A DNA stretch of 18,875 bases, taken from positions 1 to 18,875 of the forward strand of contig JAIXMQ010000168.1 of the NCBI GenBank assembly GCA_025716855.1, read 5' to 3'. The stretch is from Pilaira anomala. Taxonomy: Eukaryota > Mucoromycota > Mucoromycetes > Mucorales > Mucoraceae. The notes beneath the pieces were generated by a model. It was given only the letters and a program-made list of their open reading frames with translations, did no database searches and was not told the DNA's origin. Of this stretch, positions 1-8,221 are shown one piece after another. The position numbers were made by a program, and so were the translations under genes. Position 1 is the first letter of the stretch. Each line of letters opens with the position of its first letter.

Positions 1-11
1 ACTAAAAACAG

Positions 12-263
12 AGGTATTCAGGTGTTGATGGAGCTGAAGATACTCAAAGCAGGAGAGTTAACATCCATGTCCTCGGTGAAACTCAAACCATTCTTCCTGA
101 CTTTGTTGTACCAGAAGGCCTTGATACTAATGATGCCTCTGTGGCTAATGATTCCGCAGAGGACATTCTCTTGGCAGGTGAAGGTTGCTCTGGGGATGAA
201 GCTGATGAAGATGATGACGAAGATGATGAAGACGAAGTAGAAGATTTTGTTGATGAAGTTTGA
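12..263 (+). CDS. C-terminal exon of an acidic-tailed protein (5' partial)
   Basis: An open frame runs from the left edge to a TGA at 261-263. The same frame has a TAA at 3-5, so the exon probably begins at a splice acceptor, either after AG at 10-11 or after AG at 20-21. The roughly 80 residues are hydrophilic and end in a strongly acidic tail of nearly continuous Asp and Glu from about 200 to 260. I do not recognise the family. Acidic tails of this kind occur in nuclear and chromatin-associated proteins, and also in the Harbinger partner protein in this window, but that is only a resemblance in composition. Overlapping open frames on both strands here look like shadows. Confidence 0.5.
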   Translation, partial: RYSGVDGAEDTQSRRVNIHVLGETQTILPDFVVPEGLDTNDASVANDSAEDILLAGEGCSGDEADEDDDEDDEDEVEDFVDEV

Positions 264-1221
264 TTTTTTTTTTGTACCCCTTAGAATAAAAAACTTTTTT
301 TTTTTTTTGCTACTCATATATGTTTAATTTCATTTGCTTATATTTGTAAAAACTATTATAAAAAGCAAGCTTCGATGGTTATCTTTTATAACATCGAAAT
401 GACTTTATACTATTATACAGGAGCTTTTTTTTAAGCATAATCTTTATATTATTTTATGTACATATCAGCCAATCAAATTGAAGAAAGAAGAATTCCAGCT
501 CATGTCATTTTTGCATGTAATTGTAATAACATATAACTATATTGTACTGTAATAACATATACAATTGCATTTTAATACAGTCTAATGATTGAAATATACT
601 GTAAGCATTTATAATGGCCTTTATTTTACATACTTACTACGGTATTTATTTTTAATAAATGAAAATATCATACACAGGATATATTATTCACATGCAAATA
701 TTTTAAAAATATAAATCCAAGATCAAACTTTATAACTTACTCATTCAACAAATACATGGAATAAGTTTTATTAAATATTTCAAGTTAACACCAGCTCTTA
801 TATTTTAATATCTTGATTTGCATTAATTTTCTGAAAAAATATAACGTAAAAAGCTAAACAAACATATAATACATATTTTGTAAATTATACAATATAAACA
901 TTTTTATCGATTTTTTTTCTACTGTTATACTCTCTTTTTTGTTATAGCTTAAATTTAATTCATTTTATTATAAATATTTACATTTTACGGCTATTAATGT
1001 TATTCATTTCTTTGTAAAATACTTACAATGCAAAATATGAATTTTGATCTATATATATTTCGTAAAAATATTTTTAAAAAGTTAATTCAAAAGTATTTTC
1101 AATTTATTTATTCGAGTATTAATTTGTAGTATTATTAACAAATAAAAATATAACTATTTGAGTAAATCATGGCATATAGTAGAGCAAACGCTTCATAAAA
1201 TCCTTCTTTTTTATGTATGCT
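264..1221. other. AT-rich intergenic stretch without a gene
   Basis: No coding frame is seen. The stretch contains a T-run at 292-308, a short imperfect hairpin at 371-397 (TTCGATG arm facing CATCGAA) and a CCAAT-type motif, ATCAGCCAATCA, at 464-475. The rest is A/T-rich sequence with scattered AATAAA-like words. It ends at the TAA target duplication of the Harbinger element. Confidence 0.6.
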
Positions 1222-1224
1222 TAA
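1222..1224. repeat. Target-site duplication TAA (left copy)
   Basis: TAA directly precedes the left terminal repeat and matches TAA at 4506-4508 just outside the right end. This is the 3-bp duplication expected for PIF/Harbinger insertion. Confidence 0.85.
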
Positions 1225-1239
1225 GAGCATCCCCAACCG
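1225..1239 (+). repeat. Left terminal inverted repeat of the Harbinger element
   Basis: The sequence GAGCATCCCCAACCG matches the reverse complement of 4491-4505 with one mismatch. Beyond it both ends go into A/T-rich, loosely similar subterminal DNA. Confidence 0.9.
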
Positions 1240-1344
1240 CGGATTTAAATCAATAAAAGTTTTACTTTAAATTTTTTTTTAAATCCCTGATCACCCAACG
1301 GGGGTTGTAAAAAAGTTGCACAATAACATTTCGGTCCCAAAAGT

Positions 1345-1378
1345 TTTTCAGAGGTTGTACTTTTGCAACCTCTGAAAA
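1345..1378. promoter_or_regulatory. Subterminal palindrome of the Harbinger element
   Basis: The arms TTTTCAGAGGTTG (1345-1357) and CAACCTCTGAAAA (1366-1378) are perfect 13-bp inverted repeats around an 8-nt spacer. The palindrome lies about 120 bp inside the left terminus, between the end and the transposase gene. Subterminal repeats are where Harbinger MYB-like or transposase proteins are expected to bind. Binding here is inferred. Confidence 0.55.
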
Positions 1379-1607
1379 TCTGGATTTACTTTTTTTCGAA
1401 GCTTGAACGGACTTTTTTTTTTTTTTTTTTAATTCTTTTTTTGGTAAAATTTAATTAACAATAGCATGAACTACACGTTCTATATCATTATTAACACACT
1501 TGAAATTCAAACTCTTCATAGTATTTTTAGTTGATAATTAATTAATAAAGTATTGCCTTTCTTTTATACAGTCTACCTTCTTTAAATTACTTTTATAAAA
1601 ACAAAAA

Positions 1608-3029
1608 ATGGTTAACATCGAAAGATATTTAGATTCACTTGACAGTGATATGGATAATGAATTGAAAGAGTTTCTTATGCTTATAGAATCATCAGACGAA
1701 GAAGATACAAGAATGGACGATATCGATGTATATGCTGCTGCTGCTGTTTATTTTGATGAGAAAGCTAAACCTAAAAAGCGCGGAGGCTCTACTAAAGATC
1801 GTGTGGTAATCCAAAGGGATCGTCAAAGGGCTGAGGCTGCTTTGAATATGAATTACTTTGACGCAGTTCCTACATATCCACCTGAAATTTTTCGTCGTCG
1901 TTTCAGAATGCGTCGTGAGCTATTCAATAGAATCGTAGAAGGTGTTGAAAAGCAGGATAGCTACTTCGAGCAAAGACAAGATGCACGTAAGGTCTGGGGG
2001 TTTACGGCCAGACAAAAATGTACTGCTGCTATTCGCCAGCTTGCATATGGTGCGTCGCCTGATTCATATGACGAGTACTTGCAAATGGCAGAATCTACTG
2101 GAATGGAATCATTGAAGCGTTTCTGTAAGGCAGTCATTGATCATTTTGGAAAGGAATACCTTCGAAACCCCACTGCTGATGATCTCAAGACAATCTTGAA
2201 GGTAAACGAAGAAAGAGGTTTCCGGGGAATGCTAGGATCAATCGATTGCATGCATTGGGAATGGAAAAACTGCCCTACCAGCTGGCATGGTCAGTATACT
2301 GGTAAGGAAAAGTACCCAACTATCATTCTTGAAGCAGTAGCTACTCAAGATTTGTGGATCTGGCATTGCTTTTTTGGTTTACCTGGTGCCCTTAATGATA
2401 TCAATGTTTTGGATCGATCCTTCGTATTCGACGATTTTCTTACTGGTGAAGCTCCAAAAGTATCATATGTGTTAAATGGTCATCAGTACGAGATGGGTTA
2501 TTACCTGGGTGATGGTATTTATCCAAAGTATGCCAATTTGGTAAAAACCATACCCAATCCTACGACATTAGGCGAAAAGGTATATTTTTATTCATTACAA
2601 AAATAACGAGAATGTTTTTAACGAACCATATTCAACTTGTAGAACTTTTCTTCAGCTCAGGAAGCGGTAAGAAAAGATGTCGAGCGTGCTTTTGGCGTTT
2701 TACAAGGAAGGTTTAAGATATTGACGGCTCCAGCCAAATTGTGGGATGAAAGACAGCTAAAAAATGTTATGCTTGCTTGTGTCATTATTCATAACATGAT
2801 AGTCGAAGATGAGAGAGATGTAGAGGGACTTGAAAACTTGTTTGAATCTGAATGTACAATTGATGATTCAAACATTAACTCTGGTAGAAGCTCTTATGCA
2901 GCTGAAAACGAGCTGTACTTTCAAGCCTTCCATAAAAGAGACAGTGCAATGAGAGATGCCAGCAAACATCAAATGCTTCGTGATGATCTTGTTAGCCATC
3001 TGTGGATGCGTCAATCTCACCATCAATAA
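1608..3029 (+). CDS. PIF/Harbinger DDE transposase (two exons)
   Basis: This is the nuclease that cuts and reinserts the element. Exon 1 is 1608-2579 and exon 2 is 2643-3029. The 63-nt intron (GTATAT to TTGTAG) is phase 0, and splicing gives about 452 residues. The N-terminus is acidic (residues 1-45), then basic; residues 85-185 resemble the usual helical region of the family. The catalytic core follows: D213 in GSIDCMHWEW, D264 in PGALNDINVLDRS and E338 in EAVRKDVERAFGVLQ. The family's GDGIYP-type motif is at about 301-306. The chosen acceptor restores the familiar FSSAQEAVRKDVERAF context. A later AG at 2659-2660 also keeps the frame but drops six residues. The start ATG follows an A-rich leader. 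The gene faces its MYB-like partner, and no damage is visible. Confidence 0.93.
2580..2642 (+). other. Intron in the Harbinger transposase gene
   Basis: The 63-nt intron starts GTATAT and ends TTGTAG. Without splicing the frame stops at 2604-2606, before the catalytic Glu. With splicing the DDE core is continuous. The alternative acceptor at 2660 is possible. Confidence 0.8.
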
Positions 3030-3137
3030 TAATAATATATATATATATATAAAATAAAAATATACATATATAAATATATATATTTTTTAACATTTTTTTC
3101 TCTTTTTATTTTATTTTTTAATTAGAAAAATATCTAT
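3030..3137. other. Short AT-rich convergent intergenic region
   Basis: About 108 bp of TA-repeat and A/T-rich DNA separates the two Harbinger stop codons. AATAAA-like words on the plus strand and T-rich blocks that read as A-rich on the minus strand suggest that both transcripts end here, perhaps overlapping. Confidence 0.5.
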
Positions 3138-4281
3138 CTATAATTCATTATCATCATCATTCTCCTCCAAATCAACAACTTCGGCATCGTCTTCCAAAAC
3201 AACAACTTCAGGATCAGCCTCTTCTACAGTAGGCTGCTGTTCTTCATCTTCGCTTTCACCTTCCTCTTCCACCAAAGTTTCCTCTTCTTCTTCAACATCA
3301 CCAGTAATATCTGCGATAGATTCTTTATTAAGCCTATCGCATGCATCTTTTTTATGCTTACGCAACGTACGAAGGATATATGGATCAGTTTCTCCTGAAG
3401 TACTGATGCTTAACATCTTCATGTCGAAAAAGCGACGCACCTGCTTTGCCTTCATAGCAGTCTTTCTCTTTTTTACTGCCTCTGCTTCTGCCTCTGCTTT
3501 CATCTTGCCATCCAAATAGTGACCGAACCTTTCCAAGAAGCTGTCCATATTTCTTTTCTCGACCCTTTTATCTTCCTTAAGCTTTCTACGGCCATTCTCG
3601 GGGCGAGCAGGATGGGCAGCATCATCAGTTGAAGAAGAACCGCTTCCCTCAGGAGCTTGATGGTTAGAATAAACAACCAAGTCCTCAGATTCATTCTGTT
3701 TCATCTCGCGAGGATACCACTTAGGATGCTTTACCATGATCTCATAGCAATGCTCAAGGGTAAAATTTTCACCTACGGTTTCTTTTCCCTTCTTAGTAGG
3801 AGCAGTAACAGTCTTACCGTTCTCCAATTCCACAATACGTTTGCGATACAATTGCTTAGCCAATGCTATCTATAAGGGATGTGGTTTTGTTAATACATTA
3901 CCCATTTTTATGTACTTCATTAATAAAACATACTCTATCTTTGGGAACATATCCGCTTCCTAACTGGATGGATGCGGTATCAAGGCATCCGACGTATTTT
4001 GACACCTTTCTGTTGATGATACCCCAACGATTTTTCAAGGAACCGCAATCACGAACATCATCAGGACCATTTCCCATGTTGAAAATGTCAGCTATGCTTC
4101 TCCAAAAAGCGGCTCCGTCTTGGTTGTTTCCTCTATCTCCATCTTCGCTTATGCGTATGTAAGAGTTGACAAGTTTGATATCTTCAGATTGGCGGAAGTT
4201 CTTCTTGCCGATTTTTCCTGACTGGGAGCTTTCAGCATTATTGATGGGTGTAGAAGATAATTGTTCTGTAGGAGTACTCAT
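3138..4281 (-). CDS. Harbinger MYB/SANT-like partner protein (two exons)
   Basis: This is the second protein of PIF/Harbinger elements. In the family it helps the transposase reach the nucleus and bind the element ends. Exon 1 runs from 4281 down to 3934 and exon 2 from 3869 down to 3138. The 64-nt intron (GTATGT to TTATAG) is phase 0, and splicing gives about 359 residues. Residues 29-95 are SANT/MYB-like, with W60 and W86 and the patterns AAFWRSIADIF and SLKNRWGIINRKVSKYVG. After the junction, KQLYRKR and then ENFTLEHCYEIMVKHPKW match the NAM-associated C-terminal region typical of these proteins. A basic region follows, with a possible coiled coil (MDSFLERFGHYLD) and an AEAEAEA run. The last 60 residues are very acidic. 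Other donors near 3904-3920 are possible. No lesion is seen. Confidence 0.88.
3870..3933 (-). other. Intron in the MYB/SANT-like gene
   Basis: The 64-nt intron has a GTATGT donor at 3933 and a TATAG acceptor ending at 3870. It joins KDR to IALAKQLYRKR in frame. It is inferred from frame continuity and splice words. Confidence 0.65.
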
Positions 4282-4490
4282 TTGTAATATATTTGGAAAC
4301 GAAGTAAAGAAGATTTAACAATAATTAGCTATTTTACATTACTTTTATTGCAGAGTTTAATTTTTTTTTAATTAATTAATTTTTCATAAATCTTTCTAAA
4401 AACCGACGGTTGGGAGACCCTCTAATTTAACACGGTTGTACAATAAATTTGAGTTGTAAATTTTTTTTTAAAACCTAAAAACTAAAATCT

Positions 4491-4505
4491 CGGCTGGGGA
4501 TGCTC
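4491..4505 (-). repeat. Right terminal inverted repeat of the Harbinger element
   Basis: The plus strand ends CGGCTGGGGATGCTC, the inverse of 1225-1239 with one mismatch. It is followed directly by the target duplication TAA at 4506-4508. Confidence 0.9.
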
Positions 4506-4508
4506 TAA
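4506..4508. repeat. Target-site duplication TAA (right copy)
   Basis: This is a direct copy of 1222-1224, immediately outside the right terminal repeat. Confidence 0.85.
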
Positions 4509-5165
4509 TGAGAAGAATAAAGATAAATTTTGATTAATTCATAAAACTATATTGGAGACCTGTCATAATCAAATGAATCTTGCGTAAGTATAATTATTAA
4601 CTATAAATACATATAATAAATTATTATTGCACTTAATTCTATTCATCTTTTGTTGATAAAACTTTAGTTCTTGTTGCATTAAGTAGCTTTCATGCCTTGA
4701 TAATCAGCCAATCATAACGCGTTTTTTTATCATCACACAATCGCAAGCTAGCAATATGGTTGTTACACTGAAACTGTATTTAGGATTTTTGGTCACTTCA
4801 ATCAGACTCGCAAAAATAGCGCAATTACGTTCATCCAGTCATTTTCGAGTGGCTTTTTTCCTTGAAAATTTTTTTATTCTTTGTCATTCCATATTATTCC
4901 TCTTAAATTTTTTTCTTTACTTTTTACATCATACTATAATGAACTGGTAGCAATTACTCTCCAATGACTAGGTTAACTTGAATATTAAACTTACAGCAAA
5001 AAACTAAAGGAGTATGAATGTCTTGATTTCTATACTCTGCAATAGAAATAAGGTAATAATTTATTCTATAACTTCACGTTAAAAAAAAACTAATAACTTT
5101 TATTATTGTTACAGAGATATCCTTGTTTGCGCGAAAGTATTAATACCGTAACAGAGTGTCCGCCA
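4509..5165. other. AT-rich intergenic stretch without a gene
   Basis: No convincing coding frame is present. A short open frame at 4756-4950 is T-rich, hydrophobic by composition and resembles no family I know. A CCAAT-type motif, ATCAGCCAATCA, lies at 4703-4714. Confidence 0.55.
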
Positions 5166-5595
5166 CCTTAGAAGCGTACTTAATCTCTATGTGAAAGGTC
5201 TATATGAAATGAGAAGCGTACTAGGCTCCATCTGAAGGGACGTTTAATTAAGAAATGTACTTTGACTCCACCTAGAAGAACTTATCGATTCAAGAAGTGT
5301 ATTTAGGGTTTTACCTGAAAGGCCTTGCTCGAATAAGAAGTGTATAAAGTCTCCATTTGAAAGGTCATTGAAATGAGAAAGGTACTTAGTCTCATTTGAA
5401 GACTCCATCAGAAGTGGCATGCTCAAATAAGAAGCACACTTAGGCTCCATCTGAAAGAACGTGCTAAAACGAGAGGTGTAATTCGGCCCCATCTACAAGG
5501 TCTCATTGAAATGAGAAGCGTACTTAGGCTCCATTTGAATGTCTTGTTCAAATGAGAAATATACTTAGGCTCCATCTACAAAGATACCCTGTCCT
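5166..5595. repeat. Degenerate minisatellite, about 42-bp unit, about 10 copies
   Basis: Copies share the core GAAGCGTACTTAGGCTCC followed by ATCTGAAAGG and a variable end. They recur at about 5171, 5211, 5252, 5294, 5337, 5376, 5431, 5472, 5514 and 5555, so the period is roughly 40-43 bp with one longer unit. The copies differ considerably, which points to an old array. A minus-strand open frame over 5244-5492 only reflects the periodicity. Confidence 0.85.
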
Positions 5596-6105
5596 TGAAA
5601 GACTACAGAGATTGGCAAGCTCTCGTGCCGTAACAAGGTATGTTCTAATATAAAATATAGTACAGATGTAGTTTTTTTTTATAATAAAGTAAAGATATTA
5701 TTCAAATAAGCCCTAAAATAAGTTGACTTGAGATATAGCTTTGTTACGTTCTTATTAATGAATATGCTTTACATGTAATAATTCTATCTTGCTAAAACGT
5801 ACACAAGTGCTAATAGCAAATTCAGTAGAGTTTAAGGTATTAAAATGATAGCCTTATTATTTTTTAAACGATATACTATTGGTTCGTCATAATACAAGGA
5901 AGAAACTTATAGAAGGAAACTAAAGTCGCATGGAAATATATTATAGACGATTGTTATCAACATGATAAGCAAGGACAGAGACAAAAGAAGCCATATGGTG
6001 TAGCTCATGTATAAGCTGGTTGAAGATTAAGACAAGATCAGCGTAATGAGATGAGCCTTACAAGATGAAACTAACAAAATGGACCTAACTAGAAGAACCC
6101 AATTA
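5596..6105. other. Intergenic stretch without a recognisable gene
   Basis: AT-rich sequence with no supported coding frame. The last 100 bases are richer in GAT, AAC and AAG words and lead into the 14-bp tandem array. Confidence 0.5.
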
Positions 6106-6248
6106 GATGAACATTACAAGATGAACATTACAAGATAAACATTACAAGATGAACATTACAAGATGAACATTACAAGATGAACATTACAAGATGAACATTA
6201 CAAGATGAACATTAACAAGATGAGCATTAACAACATGAGCACGACAAG
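6106..6248 (+). repeat. 14-bp tandem array (GATGAACATTACAA)
   Basis: About eight near-identical 14-bp units start at 6106, 6120, 6134, 6148, 6162, 6176, 6190 and 6204. Two diverged units with GATGAGCATTAACA and similar words follow. The homogeneous centre suggests recent slippage or unequal exchange. Confidence 0.95.
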
Positions 6249-6693
6249 GAGTTTAGAGTAACAAGCTAATGAATGCGAAGTGATTCTCATTCAGAGCATC
6301 TTGAACTTTGAGCCTGACATTTAGTTTGACCAAATAAAACTTTATTGAAAAAGCAAATACAGCCTTACTCTAAAAATACTTAAACTTGAAATAAGAAGGA
6401 GTATTAGTTACCACTTGTTTAATGATTATATGGAATTATACCATTAAACGTACATTATAAAAGAAACAAACAACAAGGGGAAGAAAGAAAGAAATTAAAT
6501 AAAAATACAGAAAAATTTTTTAAGTAAAAAAGGCCCCTGTTCAAATTTAATTTGTTTTCAAGAACTTAATTGGTAAATCAAAATCACATGACAGAGTTTT
6601 CTCTTATCTCAAATCGACTTAAACATAATATTTTTTTTATTAAGAATATATGCAGTTGCACTTTACTTACTAGTCATTAACGATAATGATAGA
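6249..6693. other. AT-rich stretch without a gene
   Basis: Nothing is supported here beyond A/T-rich DNA and short homopolymers. The region lies downstream of the small minus-strand coding relic that ends at 6694. Confidence 0.5.
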
Positions 6694-6899
6694 TTAGCCA
6701 GCCCTTTTGGAAAATTTAACTGGCTTATCACTCGCCAATACCTCCTGCAACACACTAAGCTCATCCAACGTAAATTGACTCAAAGATTTGTAGTCGACCT
6801 TATCGGGCCAATTTTCCACTACACAACCAGAGGAAAAATTAGAGTTTTTCTTGATTTTTGAGCCAAAAAGTAAATTCCCCGAGTAATTTTTTTTTTTTT
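6694..6899 (-). pseudogene. C-terminal coding relic, unrecognised
   Basis: A minus-strand frame of about 65 codons runs from an A-rich stretch near 6899 to a TAA at 6696-6694. It has no start codon of its own. The reading is protein-like: GNLLFGSKIKKN, then FSSGCVVENWPDKVDYKSL, then an amphipathic segment LDELSVLQEVLASDK and a basic end, KFSKRAG. I cannot name the family. DNA at 8055-8150 on the opposite strand resembles it and includes an identical 18-nt block (6820-6837 against 8086-8103), so this is probably a fragment of a dispersed repeat or transposon gene. It could be the last exon of a minus-strand gene whose earlier exons lie in 8219-9146, but arrays separate the two. Confidence 0.45.
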
Positions 6900-6968
6900 A
6901 CAAAAATTAAGTCTTTTTATTGGAAGAAAAAAAATACGTCAGATATTTCAAAATAAACAACTGTTAAT

Positions 6969-7075
6969 GGGAATACAAAAACCTTTATTGAGCTGCTCAA
7001 GGGAATACAAAACCTTTATTAAGCTGCTCAAGGGAAGACAAAACCTTTATCGTGCAGCTTAATGGAAAACAAAGC
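6969..7075 (+). repeat. 31-bp tandem array, three copies
   Basis: The units start at 6969, 7001 and 7032. They share GGGAATACAAAACCTTTATT followed by an AGCTGCTCAA-like end, and a diverged fourth start is at 7063. The third unit is altered near its end. No coding role is apparent. Confidence 0.85.
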
Positions 7076-7252
7076 TGCAATGAGGTTGCGCAAATGGACA
7101 AAAGTGTATTTTTTGGGCTTTTTATTGAGTACGACGATAAAATGGCAAATTTTATTGGACAAAAAGAAAGAGAGAGAGAAAAAATTTGATTTTTGAAAAA
7201 AAAAAGACTTAGAAAAAAAAAACTTATTCTTCATTTTGATTCCTGAACATCA

Positions 7253-7332
7253 TGTTATAGAGACGACGTGTTATAGAGACGACGTGTTATAGAGACGACG
7301 TGTTATAGAGACGACGTGTTATAGAGACAACC
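7253..7332 (+). repeat. 16-bp tandem array, five copies
   Basis: The unit TGTTATAGAGACGACG starts at 7253, 7269, 7285, 7301 and 7317. The first four copies are identical and the last ends CAACC. The array lies about 35 bp upstream of a TATA-like word at 7368. Confidence 0.95.
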
Positions 7333-7367
7333 GAAGAGTAAAAAACCTGCTTACGTTGATGAAAAGA

Positions 7368-7377
7368 TATATAAAAG
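7368..7377 (+). promoter_or_regulatory. Possible TATA box
   Basis: TATATAAAAG lies downstream of the 16-bp array and upstream of two convincing plus-strand introns (7612-7662 and 7695-7751). Together they hint at a transcribed unit on the plus strand. In such AT-rich DNA a TATA-like word alone is weak evidence. Confidence 0.3.
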
Positions 7378-7611
7378 CGTTAACTCGCGTAGAGCAATAC
7401 ACGTCTAACTATTTAATTTTATAGCTCTTTTAAACGCTGCTCTAGTCTCAAAAGGTAACCTTTACGTAAAAACTTATTTTTGAAGACAAAATTATAAACA
7501 TCTTTCTATGCTTTCGCTCTAGACTTTGCTTTTTTGTAAACTGTAAGTAGTTTGATTTGATTTATTCTTTAATGACAGAAATTCAACGCGTCTTTCATTA
7601 ATAGTAAGAAG

Positions 7612-7662
7612 GTAAGTAATCTTGATTATTTTAAATACTTTACGAATAATATTTTTATATAG
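7612..7662 (+). other. Candidate intron 1 of an unidentified transcript
   Basis: GTAAGT at 7612 and a TATATAG acceptor ending at 7662 define a 51-nt interval of typical size. It is followed by a 32-nt exon with an ATG at 7684. It is supported only by splice words. Confidence 0.3.
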
Positions 7663-7694
7663 CACTTAATTCTTTGTCAAAAAATGAATAAAAT

Positions 7695-7751
7695 GTGAGT
7701 AATTTCTTTGAATTCATTAGCTGAATGAAGTACTAATTTTTTTTTTCCTAG
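7695..7751 (+). other. Candidate intron 2 of an unidentified transcript
   Basis: GTGAGT at 7695, a TACTAAT branch-like word at 7731-7737, a T-run and CCTAG ending at 7751 make a textbook 57-nt fungal intron. Joining ATGAATAAAAT to the next exon gives a short reading of about 40 codons, starting MNKIFTCYYICQILVLSD, that runs into a T16 tract and a stop. I do not recognise it. It may be a noncoding or decayed 5' end. Confidence 0.35.
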
Positions 7752-7918
7752 CTTTACTTGCTATTATATCTGCCAAATCCTTGTGCTTTCTGATCTTAGC
7801 CTGAAAGACTTAGAGTTTTTTTTTTTTTTTTGTGATCTGTCTTTGCTGACGTAGCAACTTGCCGTTTTTTTGCTTACGTAGCCATTTCTTCTGAAAAATA
7901 AACTACGTTTTCTGAATA

Positions 7919-7978
7919 TTTTCTATTTATTTTCTATTTATTTTCTATTTATTTTCTATTTATTTTCTATTTATTTAT
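7919..7978 (+). repeat. 11-bp tandem array (TTTTCTATTTA), five copies
   Basis: The units start at 7919, 7930, 7941, 7952 and 7963 and are identical. They end in shorter TTTA repeats. Confidence 0.95.
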
Positions 7979-8006
7979 TTATGAAGGAAGGTAAACAAAC
8001 AAATTT

Positions 8007-8213
8007 TTGAATCCCAATAAGGCGATTTTATCCCTGGGTAACATAGATTACTCTTTTGGAAAAAAAAGTAAACAAAAACGCAGACTTTTCCTCTGGTTGT
8101 GTACAAAACGACCCTTAGGATCTTTCAAATCACTCCACGGTATTCTTGTAGTTCTGTTGCCGGCTACCTCTATTAAAAGAAGAAAGTTAGTAAATTCAAA
8201 GTTAATAAAATAA
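8007..8213 (+). pseudogene. Relic similar to 6694-6899 in opposite orientation
   Basis: A plus-strand frame opened by TTG reads NPNKAILSLGNIDYSFGKKSKQ, then after a frame slip FSSGCV, then back in the first frame SFKSLHG and a basic end. This parallels the order GNLLFGSKIKKN, FSSGCV, DYKSL and basic end of the 6694-6899 relic. The two share 18 identical nucleotides (8086-8103). The frame slips and stops suggest decay. The minus strand here is also open for about 44 codons (a WSDLKDPKGRFVHNQRK reading) behind an intron-like interval at 8221-8170, so the coding strand is not certain. Confidence 0.35.
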
Positions 8214-8221
8214 GTGCTTAC

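Larger units (their letters stand above)
1225..4505. mobile_element. PIF/Harbinger DNA transposon, apparently complete
   Basis: The element is about 3.3 kb. It begins GAGCATCCCCAACCG at 1225 and ends with the inverted counterpart at 4491-4505, which reads GAGCATCCCCAGCCG on the other strand, 14 of 15 matching. It is flanked by direct TAA copies at 1222-1224 and 4506-4508, the 3-bp TWA-type target duplication expected of PIF/Harbinger. Inside are two convergent genes: a DDE transposase (1608-3029) and a MYB/SANT-like protein (4281-3138). Both give full-length products once one short intron is removed from each. No stop or frameshift is visible in either gene, so the copy could be autonomous. 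Subterminal DNA holds a palindrome (1345-1378) and repeated GTTG-rich words near both ends. Confidence 0.93.

Noticed and set aside
22..317. Overlapping open frames on both strands near the left edge
   Set aside because: They overlap the acidic C-terminal exon in other frames and have no protein-like composition; the minus-strand one begins in a poly-A read of the T-run.
5244..5492. 82-codon minus-strand open frame
   Set aside because: It lies wholly inside the 42-bp degenerate array and its sequence follows the repeat period.
7028..7234. 68-codon minus-strand open frame
   Set aside because: Phe/Ser/Lys-rich reading of T-runs and of the 31-bp array.
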